Assembly: GCA_033439265.1 (NCBI GenBank)
Contig: JAVTVX010000026.1
Span: 9,983,001 to 10,047,000 of the forward strand
DNA length: 64,000 nucleotides
Direction of reading: 5' to 3'
From: Dillenia suffruticosa
Lineage: Eukaryota; Streptophyta; Magnoliopsida; Dilleniales; Dilleniaceae
Shown: piece after piece, positions 48,436 through 59,117 of the stretch
Layout: every line of letters starts with the position of its first letter
Position numbering within the stretch: position 1 is the first letter of the stretch
The notes under the pieces: generated by a model
What the model was told of the DNA's origin: nothing
The model's database searches: none
The model's input: the letters and a program-made list of their open reading frames with translations, nothing else
Translations under genes and position numbers: made by a program

Positions 48436-50968
48436 TGTCACGCCCCAAACCGGGATCGTGAACAGCCGCCCGTTGCCCCTGAATGCCGGCTGTATTTTTA
48501 CAGAAAATTGGGCAGAACCTCCCCATAAATCGGAGGTTTCCCATGTACAATTATACCTGTATAATCCAAATCATCCTGTACAAATACACAAATGGCCATC
48601 CCGGCCTCTCCAAAATCAACAAACACCACAGCCAACATTCAGAACAACGCAAGGCTATAAACAAACCTAGCCACAGACCTCTACTGTCATGCCCAACTAG
48701 AGCATGAGCAGCCGCTATATCGAGCGGACCTAAGTTTATACAATATATATCACATTTCCCAAGTAACGTTCAAGTACGTACAATCGCCTCAATGCAAATG
48801 AAATATGAGAGTTAAACTATACAGTCATCCCAAAATAAGTACATGGCCAACTATGGACCTCCATGTCAAGACCTCGCAGGGTCAAAACTAAATTAGAAAT
48901 AAATCTCACCGTCGAAAATACCAACTCCGCTCTAGAGCCTGTAGCGTCGCTCTATCACAATCAACCTGTCTGAGGAGAGAAAATAGAGGGGTGAGTATCA
49001 TGGGAAAATACTCAGTGAGTGAGGGGGGTAATATCAAGCATAAATAGCATAGGTGAACAATTGGAGTGTCAAATAATACTATTTGAAACAACAATTTACA
49101 TTTCGCAACAAAACATGATATATTTATCAATTTGAAATCATTTAATCAAACACACGATAGCAAGCATGTATGCATCCATTTAAAATCAAGTAATGTCAGA
49201 GCGAGCCAAAAATAGTCCTGGCAAAGGTCAACCGTGACCAAGGACAGGCGCGTCGGGGGTTTTATTATGCATAGACTTTGAAACGCTCTCTACCCCGACG
49301 TTGGCCATGAGCTCGCTGGGGCCAACTCATCAACGTGTATAGGACCCCGCCCGGTGCTAGACGGTGGCGTCACACACGTCCTCCCCCTACGTGGGTTCAA
49401 CCGGCCGCGCCTATAGCCTTTAGAATAAATGACGTTTGCGGATACCTCCTGCAGAAGCGTATCCGGGCAACCCGTGCCTCTACAAACGCCCTTCGTAGCT
49501 ACGGAATCATCATAGTATCACAAGGGCACAACGTCCCATAATATCACAATGGCACAACGTCCCAGGGCACAACGTCCCACAAGTATCATCACATCATCAC
49601 ATAACTAGTGGGCATCCAACCCACGTAGTTCATCAAAAATATTTTAAATTTGCGTGCCAATACGTCTCTTCAATTCATTTCAAAACAGCATATCAATGCA
49701 ACGGTATAAAAATGAAATTTATACATTTTCAAGTAATGGCACAATTATTGTTTCATTTCAAACCATGGATGCATAGTCATTGTAAATATAATTCAAGACA
49801 CTCCAAAAATCACAAAACAGATTTCTAAATTTAATATCACACGTCAACGAATGCATATCAAAGCATGTTTTATCGAAAATGCGACAGAAAATACGTTTTA
49901 CTATTTTATGCAAGAGATTAGAGTCCCACTCACAGTCTACGGGAGGGAAGTCACTCCCTACTGACAAGCCAAATTGAATCTGACCGCTCGAGTCTCCAAA
50001 AGATCAACCTAAATCAGATTATCAACATTTAATATCAAATAAAAGCCAAATTAGGGATTTTCAATTTTTCCCTTCCAAATTTCTCCCACCTAATTTACAA
50101 AACTTCGTCATAGATTCTCGTTTCCTCAATTTCGAATCATCTGACTCACCAATGGTCAAGTTTCTAATATTTCTCATTTTTTTGTCTATTTTTCCTCGAA
50201 TGTCACGCATTTCAATATATTATGTAACTCTCGATCTAAATTCGATCTAATTTCGATAGAATTAATTCAAATGTTGAAAAGGTTGCATCTCTCACCTAGG
50301 GTTTTCTCAGATTTCCGGATTTAGCTTTCGTTCGCCCGTCAACCTGATCTAAAACTTGTAATATTACCAAATTTTAATTATATTAGAAACAACTAAATTT
50401 CTAACACCGAACCCTAGAACTTCAATCAAATATAGTCGTTACCTGCAGTACAGAAGATGCAGGTGAGCTCTCGAAGGGGAAAGCCGGTCGTGGGCTCGTG
50501 GGCCGCAGGCTGGCGGGCTGATGGGCTGGCCGCCTGGTGGGCCTACGGGTCGACGGGCTAGCGGGCTGGCCCGCTGGTGGCTCACGGGCTCTCAGCCCGG
50601 CTTGCTGGCCGCAGCGGGCTTCGCGGGTTGCAGTGGGCCGCGGCTGGACTGGGCCTTGGGCCACTGGTGGGCTGGCCTGCTCACGGACTAGGGCTCGCGC
50701 TGGGTCGCGAGCTGGCTCGCGCGCTGGCTCGCGTGCTGGCTTGCGCTGGGCTCGCGCGCTGGCTCGCGGGAGATCGCGAGCTGTGGCGCGCTGGGCCGCG
50801 CACTGGCTCGTGCTGAGTCGCGCGCTGGCTTGCGCACTGGGCCTCACGCTGGCTCGTGATAGCTCAAGGCGGCAGCGCTCGCGAGAGGGCCGATCTGCGC
50901 AGTGGCGTGGTGCGGTGGCGGAAGGGAGGGGCCGCAGCGGAGGAGAAGAGGAGAAAGAGGGAAAGAGG

Positions 50969-51007
<39 letters not shown>

Positions 51008-51113
51008 GAGAGATTGGGAGAGAGGGAAAAGAGAGATCGGGGCTTTTTTAGCCCCAATCCCGAAATTTTTTTTTTTTTTTTTTTTTTTTTATATATATAT
51101 TTATGGTGTTACA
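48436..51113 (-). repeat. Gypsy-3 5' LTR, 360 bp downstream of RDR1 stop
   Basis: 2678 bp, nearly identical to 41513-44254. As the 5' LTR of a minus-strand element, its promoter side (around 51113) faces RDR1's 3' end and points the same way as RDR1. Confidence 0.94.
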
Positions 51114-51472
51114 TTGAACATGTTAGTAAATCTTCTTGCAACTTCATTAATACTGCAAACATCAAATATGAAGATGACACTGCTAAAACACTTGGGTGTA
51201 GGTGTTAGAATTCAGATACCACAATATATCTTACATATCGGATGTTCCGCAATACATTGGCTTTGAAACATAAGCACGATTATATACAAATACGGACGAT
51301 CAGAAAGCCCAAATATTAAGCTATCATTCAGCATTGCTATAAACATAGGCACATTCGCTGTTAAGGAAACCACAGAGCTAAGCACACTATAGAAAACTTC
51401 TGATTAGGAAAGAACAGGACCTACCTTTCAGGATTTTTCAATCCGATCGCAGCCCAGGACTGAACCAGTGCC
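51114..51472 (-). other. RDR1 3' flank / probable 3' UTR, possibly with an intron
   Basis: 359 bp between the RDR1 stop and Gypsy-3. On the minus strand a good donor (GAAAG/GTAGGT, exon end 51425) lies 48 bp after the stop. A good acceptor (GTTTGCAG, with the exon resuming at 51152) could close a 3' UTR intron of about 270 bp. No AATAAA is visible before Gypsy-3, so the original polyadenylation site may lie beyond the insertion. Confidence 0.35.
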
Positions 51473-53300
51473 TCAAAGATGACCAGACATTGTACTCATC
51501 TTATCCCTTTTGATGTGCATAAGCTTGTCACAAACACACCAGGGAAAGCTAAGAAAATGAGGCCGGTTCAATCCCTCATTGTAGGTACCCCAATAGTCTC
51601 GATGATATGTTACATGATACCAAGCGGATGCTTTTGCATACACATCATTTGCCTCACAATCTGCATCTCTACCATTCTCATTAAACCAGGACCTCACTTC
51701 CTTCCTCAAGGACCTCACAGCCAGACTAATTGCTTCTGCATCATTTCGCCTACTAAAAGATTTCGACATCTTCATGATACCCCCACTAAGTATCTCTCCC
51801 TCAGTTTTGATCCCATAATAATCCATTAGGTTACCCAGCTGATAATCATACTCACCTTTGTAATAGACTGCGTCACTGATGTAATACCGAAAGCCATCAA
51901 CTTCCATATCCAGATCATAGGCACGTTTTGCCTCTTCATAAGTGAATGTTTTTATAGTGGTGGTAATGTCTTTCACCTCGCGGAAAAGCTTCCCAATCAC
52001 ACTGGGGGACTCATAGGTCGGTCTGTCCAGCTTTTCCATGAAATCTGGGTATTCATGGACATGCAAATGAGATGGTATCTCCGCTGGAACTCCGGTTTTT
52101 GGAAAGTCAACAGCAATTGAGAATAGTTTTGCAAGTTGTAAACAAGAAGTACTCATTGCTTTTGCAGGGTCCCTATCGGCAAAGACAGTGTGTGCATTCG
52201 CAATGATCCCCAAGCTATCATTGACTATGTAGTTGGTAAAATACTCTTCAACTTCCTGTAGTTGGTAAAACATATTCAGACACATCCTAACAATGTCAAA
52301 AACATCCAACTTCTCCAAAAGCTTGAGCTGATGATGGAGAATAGTGTATTTATTTGATGCAGGTCAATGATAAATGTGAGATTTCTTCATTTCATAGGCA
52401 GCCAAAAGAGTCTCAATGCATAACGTTTAATTATATCAAGCCGTAAAATGTTTGCTTACTGTCATTATAAGAATCCAAGAAGAAAAGAAAGATATGATTT
52501 GTGTGACGTTGATTAGAAGAGTGATTGATATATAGTACCCACATAAAACAAAAGGAGTTCAAAGCGATTCTGTACGAATGAATATTAGAAGAAACAAGGA
52601 AATACCTCAATAGTAACATCATGATCTAAAAGCTTCGTAGTTGCTGGGGTATAATCCATTGGTGGGATTTGCCGTGGTGGAACCAGTTCTGAGTCCCAAC
52701 AAACAAAATATATGTCACCATCCAAATCACTTCCAGAGCATTCATTGGGATGAGGTCTGATAAACATTATTTATATCAGTGGCCAACAAGCTCGTAGAAA
52801 AATGTTGAATTAATTTACAAGAAATTCAAGACTTATCATAACCTATGCTAGACTCTTTGTGTAATCATTATGTGGTTTAACTACTGAAAAGTGGCTTGAT
52901 CTGTAACACATCTTCACATCAGTCGCAGAGACACATCTCTGTGTTACAACATGTGAAACCATCCATATCATTCTTCCTTTCTAAAGAAACTGTCAGCTAA
53001 TAAAATTCAATACTCAAAAACTTTTAAGGTCCACATTTTCTCATGAAAAAAATTCAATAAAATTTTCTTCAACGATCCAAATTCAGCCATATACAACAAT
53101 AAAATTTGTTAATTTTTCAAGAATTTTGAGCAACAAAAAATTAAGTTCCTAAAGCACGTGATCAAAAATAAAAAAAAAAAGGAAAAACTACAGGACTTTA
53201 GAGGAAGCTGATTTTTATATTCACGGGGCAAAATAAGAATTTCATGACCGGAGAGAGAAAAGGATGGGACCGCATAACGCTTAGCTGCCACCAATTACAC

Positions 53301-53363
<63 letters not shown>

Positions 53364-56300
53364 AAAAAAGGCAATAAAGAAAGATGCGGCGAATCGGTGG
53401 GAAAAGAGTTTCCGCAGGTGGTAGTTCCAGCTACACATCTTGACCTTCCAATTGAATTTCCTAATGTTCCATTTTAACCACCTTTTTTTCCGATTTCGAG
53501 GTAAAATTAGGACAGCTGATCATACAAATTTGTCTTGTTATCTTGAATGCTCAAGGTTTTCTGATAGATGGAAGACGATAAAACATAAATGCTACTGTAA
53601 ATAAGACTCTTACAGGATTTAAGGAAACCCCCCCCCCAAAACAAAAATAATAATAATAATAAAAAGCGTTTAAGAAAGACAATGGCCTTTTTCTACGACA
53701 AAAGTTTAAGGCTAAAAATGTTTTGTTAATCTAAACGTGAAATATTCAATTTCTGATAAATAGGAGTTCAATGGAAAACTCATAATAAAGCTATTTCTTC
53801 ATAAAATGAGCACGAGTAAGATGTTTAATACTGAAGTGACTACAAAGTGCATGCATATATCCTCCTGTCCAAATTTAAAATATAAATGCAGGTATATCAT
53901 GTTGCAGACTTATTTTGTCATCTTTAGTTGATAATTTATCTCTAAAAGCACTTTCATGATCAGTTCACAAGTTTCTTAATACATGTTTATCCCTTGCTAT
54001 GGCTTTGGTTTAACTTGCTCACTGTCGTTTTCCCGTCTCAACTTCATGCTTCATAGTCCACATGCCTAAACCAACACGTTATATAATAAATGAATGCAAT
54101 AATGGTTTACCTCTTCCCTTTCTGTGGAAACACAACGCAATCCACCATATGGTGCAAAGCTGGTACATTCACTGCATGTAACACACGGACATCACCTGGG
54201 TGGAGACAAGGGTTTTTGGCAACAACCACCTTTGTCTCCAAGACAAACGGGCACTGATCGCTGCTACTACCAGAGATATGGGAATTTTTGAAATGCAGTT
54301 TCCTTCCAATGCCAGATATCTGCACAAAGACCTGTCCATATTCCAAAGTTCCGGTTTCATCCAGGCATCCCATCATTTGTCGAGCACTTGGAACAAATAT
54401 CCTAGTCCTAGTCCTCAACTCCAGTAACTTGGATGCTCGTAAAGTTTGCAGCATCATTGAAAGATATGGTTCTTCATCAGGCTGATAACCACAATTCAGC
54501 AGTTTCTTTAGAATGTTAGCGGTTTCTCCGGGACACATAACATCCAATGCTTGCTGTGCCTTCAAAGCATCTGTTAAGATAGCATTCAATTGATCTACAG
54601 CTTCTCTTTGTTTCTTCTCAAAAACACGATCCTGAACCCCAAGAGTAGAAAGGAGAGTGATCAACTGCCGATTGAGAAAACAAGGCTGATACTTGCTCCA
54701 TCCTAAAACATCCAGCTTTGTAAGATCTGATTCATACTTGCGCATGCTCCCTCTTAATGATAACTTGAATGTTGAACTCGGATCAACAGCTACAACACCT
54801 TTATACCCACCATATCGAATTTGAAAGGCTGATGGAGTTATTTGCAAGTTACATTTTTTTGCCACTTCCCGAGCAAAGTCAGAAGATATTTTCCCAATGC
54901 CATCGGAGAAAACATATTTGCCCCTATCAGTTTGAATATCATCAATAATTTCAACTTCATGCCTGCCAACACTCAATGTTTCTGTGGATGAACCAAAGGA
55001 TTGTCCAAGTCTAGCTGCATATTTGGCCACATTCCTAATCTGTCTAAAATCACCCATCCAAGCTCTTATATCAGCCGCAGTAAGCCTAGGACTAGAAGCA
55101 AACATCCATGCAGAATTCTCACGCAATTGGCTGGATGAAAAGGCAAGAAATTCAAACTTTTTATCAGCAATAACTATGCCATTTCTGAGGATAGACAATA
55201 TCCTGTTGTAGATCTTAGTCCGATTGTTGTCAGTAGCAGATGATGTATGCGGTGATAAATCTGAAGAACGCATTTTCTCCCAGTCCTCATCGACAAAAGC
55301 TACACGAAGAAAACTATCAAGATATGGTTTATATTGGCGCAAAACACGGTTTGAGACATTAACCTCTGGACCGTAGAAATAAACCTTACAGGGTGTAATT
55401 TGAACCCTACGCACATAAACCAACCCATCATCCAAGGAACACAAGGGGGGCTTTGGACGTTTTGCAGTGAAATACTTTCTGTACTCCTCATTTAGCCACC
55501 TCACAGGTTCATAGCAGCACTCCTCTAGATGATGGAGCTTCTCCAAAGCATATTCAATAAATGAAATGTCCATTCTACCCGGATCTACCAACCCGTAAAA
55601 ACTGGCATCTAGTGTCGGCCCAGAAAGACATCCGTGTTGAACCAAGGAATTGATCTTAAACAGGATCTTGTAAGGAAGTTGAACTCCTTGAGGAGGACCA
55701 ACAATAGGAACCAGACTATGGAAAGAAAATGAAGATCCATTCTCAATGACAAAAGGGCCCTGAATTTCATCATAGTACATAAAATAATCCTTGAAATTTG
55801 GAAGTTTGCAATTTGATGGAAGCACTAAACACAATGTTGAAGATTGCCCAATACTGTTTGATGAAGTAAAATCTGTTGCCCGGACCCAGTGATCATCTAG
55901 AGTGTATTTATAATAGTTTAAAAGAGGATTGTCACAATCATGCAGCGATAAGGGTACATCTTTCTCATAAATTCGAGGCGCTCCATACAACTGAAAACAT
56001 AAGAGGAGAAAAACAAAAACAGAACTTGTCAAAAGCTTACCAATTCAGTACTCATATGCAGACTAACAGGGAGAATCCACCTATAAACATTGCCAGCAAT
56101 AATTAAATCTGAAAAGTTACTCAGTTTTTGCTAGAATTGAAATACCACATGGTTGAAGTAACCCTTTAATCTGATGCAGCAAAAACTTATAACTAGGATG
56201 CCGAACAGTCTTCCTTCTCTTTAATATTTAAGAAATACAGCGGTCTAACACGATACAAACCTTCAACTATTTGTTGGTGTACTAAAAACCAGTTGATAAA

Positions 56301-57546
56301 TTTGCACGAGATCATTATACATACAGCCCAAAATCTTGCTAAAAGCTCTAATGTGTTGTGCAACAATCACGAGCTTACAGGTTCTAGTATATATTTTTCA
56401 TATCATTGTAAAGCATAACTCATGCTGGAGCCAACCAAAAGACTCCATTTTTTTGCCATGATAAAGTAGGGGCCACTTTTGTGGTACATGCATATCCTCA
56501 TTTGCCCGGATGGTTATTATATCTTCTTTTAAACTTTTTAAGTAGACAAATATACGCATATATATAAACAATGTTCAACTCAAGATGCCAACGTATTCTT
56601 TAACACCTCAACTAACAAGACAGCAACAAATGGACTAGTAGAGAGCACAGATTATTGTTCCATTCAAACTAATTTAGTTATTCATCTCCACTTTAAAAAA
56701 AAAAAAAAACAATATGAAAGAAACACTTCAAAAAAGAAAGCATGTCCATAGTGGTCAAGCACTAAAATTTGCACCATATGTTCTACTACCAAAATAATTT
56801 TTCCTACGGCCTCTAATTTTGCTGCCTCAACAAATAATTCATGAACTACTGTTGTTGTAATCACGACTATACAAGACAGAATGTGTCCCCAACTCTTGCT
56901 GCAACAACATCAACACCTATTTATCCATGTAAATCCAAATAAAATCCAAACAAAGCAGTGCTACAATCTTAGTTGTCCTACTTAGTTCATATGTAGAAAA
57001 TTGAACAAAGTGAGGCCTCAGAATCCAAACCTGAACCACAAGGAATTTTGAAGTTTGACTACGAGGGCGGTACAGTTTAATCTTCCAAATGTTTTCGTTA
57101 GAAATCTCGAGCTTGTGTTCTGCACGGCAATGAGAGATATAGAAATACAGCTTCCTTAATTGAAATCCGAAATCTACAGAAACACTAGACCCTTTCCAGA
57201 GTTCAGAAAGCGTGTCTTTTGAGATCTGACATCCTATATGAAGAGATACATTCTGGATTTCATATCTAGGGATCCTTGGCCGAGGTACAATATCAGTCTT
57301 TGCCATCTTAACCTTCAGAAAAGACGATCCATAAAATAGTCGTTTACTAGCCAAGGACATGATGTGCTCACAATGTTTGGTTGATATGAACTGGACAAAT
57401 GCATATGCTTTTGTCCCCCCACTTTTAGGCAGCCTAACCTTTAAGGCATAAACCTCTCCGACACCCACATATTGTTCAAAAAATTTCTTGACATCTTCTG
57501 CTGAGGCAGTAGAAGGGAACCCAAACACATGAATTGTCCTACCCAT
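51473..57546 (-). CDS. RDR1: RNA-dependent RNA polymerase 1, intact, 4 exons
   Basis: Cellular RNA-dependent RNA polymerase that copies viral and aberrant RNA into double strands, feeding Dicer-like enzymes for antiviral and endogenous siRNA; RDR1 orthologues are typically salicylate- and virus-induced (family knowledge). Coding exons on the minus strand: 57546-57031, 55990-54111, 52756-52606 and 52255-51473. All introns are GT-AG, and the phases give 1109 codons plus TGA; Arabidopsis RDR1 is about the same length. Residues 1-90 form an RRM-like N-terminal domain (MGRTIHVFGFP). The RdRP domain spans roughly 370-950, with FSDGIGKIS, IRYGGYKGV and the catalytic RPHPNECSGSDLDGD motif (DLDGD at residues 809-813, bases 52728-52714). 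The C-terminal region contains EYFTNYIVNDSLGIIANAH. No damage seen; expression cannot be judged. RDR2 and RDR6 fit less well. Confidence 0.96.
52757..54110 (-). other. RDR1 intron 2 (1354 bp) with GA microsatellite
   Basis: Lies between exons ending GGGAAGAG and starting ACCTCATCC, and splits an Arg codon. It contains a (GA)n run at about 53304-53360, a C-run at about 53628-53636 and AAT repeats near 53645. No coding sequence seen. The other introns are 55991-57030 and 52256-52605. Confidence 0.85.
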
Positions 57547-57704
57547 CCAATTCCAACTAAATCTGCAGCTTATTAAAAAGACCCAAGTCAGTTATTCCCA
57601 GAATGTAAAAGTTGCAAAAGCAAAATTCAAGGACATTAAATGTTGCATGCATACCAATTTAAGCAATAACTTAAAGTTTAGTGATTCTATTGTGTCACTG
57701 ATAC

Positions 57705-57720
57705 CCCTATTTATATATAC
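57705..57720 (-). promoter_or_regulatory. Probable RDR1 TATA box
   Basis: On the minus strand TATATATAAATAGGGG lies about 160 bp upstream of the RDR1 ATG at 57546. It would place the transcription start near 57680 and give a leader of about 130 bases. The position and sequence are typical of a plant TATA box; no start-site data are available. Confidence 0.5.
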
Positions 57721-58530
57721 GACAACAGGGATATTATGAGTAGGCATCAAGAAATCCTAAAAGTGATTCCGAAGAATGATTAGGGGACAAAGGCTTTTTG
57801 GTTGATGTGGGTTTTGTAGAAACTATGATCCCAAGCAAAGACAAAGGATTGGATACTATGGTCATGTGAAGCCATACGAAACACCGTATCAAAGGCACCT
57901 CAGTTGGCACTTTCTGCTTGGATTCCGCGTAAAGTTCGTTAGTCTCTTCGTATGAAGAATAGTTTTGCATACTTTTATCTAAGTCATCTCCTTTGGGCCA
58001 TAAGTCCATATTTCGAGTAGTTGAAATTACGTTTAATTATAATTGTAAAAATAAAATTATTAATATAGTAATAATTTATAAAAATATTTTAATTAAATAA
58101 TATTTAAAATTTAATAAAGAAAAAAAAACATGTTGAGACAAAATTAGCCTATCCACTCAAAGCTCCTGATCGTTGGTGAATGAATTCAATAGTCACACAA
58201 ATAACAGAAGAATTTATTTAGTGTAGGAATATGAACGACCACTCAATTAAAAATAATTAATAAATATGAGTATGAACGAGACAATAATGCTATAATCAAG
58301 GGGTCATTTCAATTTTAGAATGTGAGAATTGAGAAATAGAACAATAATGCCACACCCGTGCTCTTGGATCGAATACGCAACAAGCGTCGCATTACCACGG
58401 AATATGGGTAAATCTAACCCATACATCAAAGTACCGTAAGACATTCATTGATATCTATCAATTTTTTAAAATAGTCTAACGATTCCAAACATGTCAACAT
58501 ACATTCTTCACACAACCAAAGGACCAACCC
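57721..58530 (-). other. RDR1 upstream region
   Basis: About 800 bp of AT-rich promoter-side DNA, ending where Gypsy LTR fragments begin. A 91-codon minus-strand open frame (57734-58009, starting MDLWPKGDDLDKS) lies upstream of the TATA box. Its first 45 residues look protein-like but match nothing I know; it may be a stray exon or chance. Confidence 0.35.
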
Positions 58531-59117
58531 TGTCACGTCCCGACTGTCACGCCCTGAACCGGGATCGTGAACAGTCGCCCGTTGTCCTTGGATGCCGGCT
58601 GTATTTTTACAGAAAATCGGACAGAACCGCCCCATAAATCGGAGGTTTCCCATGTATAATTTCACATGTATATAACATTCACCTGTAAAAATAAACAATT
58701 GGCCATTCCGGCCTCTCCAAAATCAACAAATAGTACAGCCAACATCCAGAACAATGCAAGGCTATAAAGTTTCTAACAGTCCTAGCAACAGACCTCTACT
58801 GTCATGCCCAACTAGAGTATGAGCAGTCGCCACACCGAGCGGACTTAAATTCTATGCATATATAAAATAAATTCCCAAATTATTTTTAAATATTTACAAA
58901 TGCCTCAATGCAATGAAATAATCAACACGAAAGTTTCACGAATAAAAGTCCATAATTTATACAGTCATCCCAAAAATTTAGATAAATAGAATGGTCAAAC
59001 TAAAATCTCCAATACATAACAATATCACCGATCATCGTAGCGGAAGAGATGGAAAATATCCATACCCAAGCCCAGTGGTATCTCCTCGATCCAACACTAA
59101 TCCTGTGGGAAAGAAAG
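58531..59117 (-). repeat. Stacked Gypsy LTR fragments
   Basis: TGTCACGTCCCGAC at 58531-58544 looks like the first bases of one LTR, interrupted at once by a second LTR start, TGTCACGCCCTGAACC (58545). The second runs colinear with the Gypsy-1 LTR to 59117, where Gypsy-4 interrupts it. The matching right-hand parts would be outside the window. Non-coding. Confidence 0.75.

Larger units (their letters stand above)
41513..51113 (-). mobile_element. Gypsy-3, Ty3/Gypsy chromovirus (Tekay-like), young insertion, broken inside
   Basis: LTRs are 41513-44254 (2742 bp) and 48436-51113 (2678 bp). Both begin TGTCACGCCCC and end GTGTTACA, with the perfect duplication TTGAA at 41508-41512 and 51114-51118. 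The primer site (minus TTGGTATCAGA) is at about 48419-48429. The LTRs are almost identical by eye (about 1% difference apart from one repeat-length change), so insertion was recent. The internal 4.2 kb holds pieces of gag, RT and integrase with a chromodomain-side end, and looks broken with many breaks. It sits just downstream of RDR1 on the same strand. Confidence 0.95.

Noticed and set aside
51479-51829. 116-codon plus-strand frame over the RDR1 last exon, and similar frames at 54200-54485 and 54984-55211
   Set aside because: Antisense shadows of RDR1 exons.
53244-53477. 77-codon frame with (Arg-Glu)n
   Set aside because: GA microsatellite inside RDR1 intron 2.
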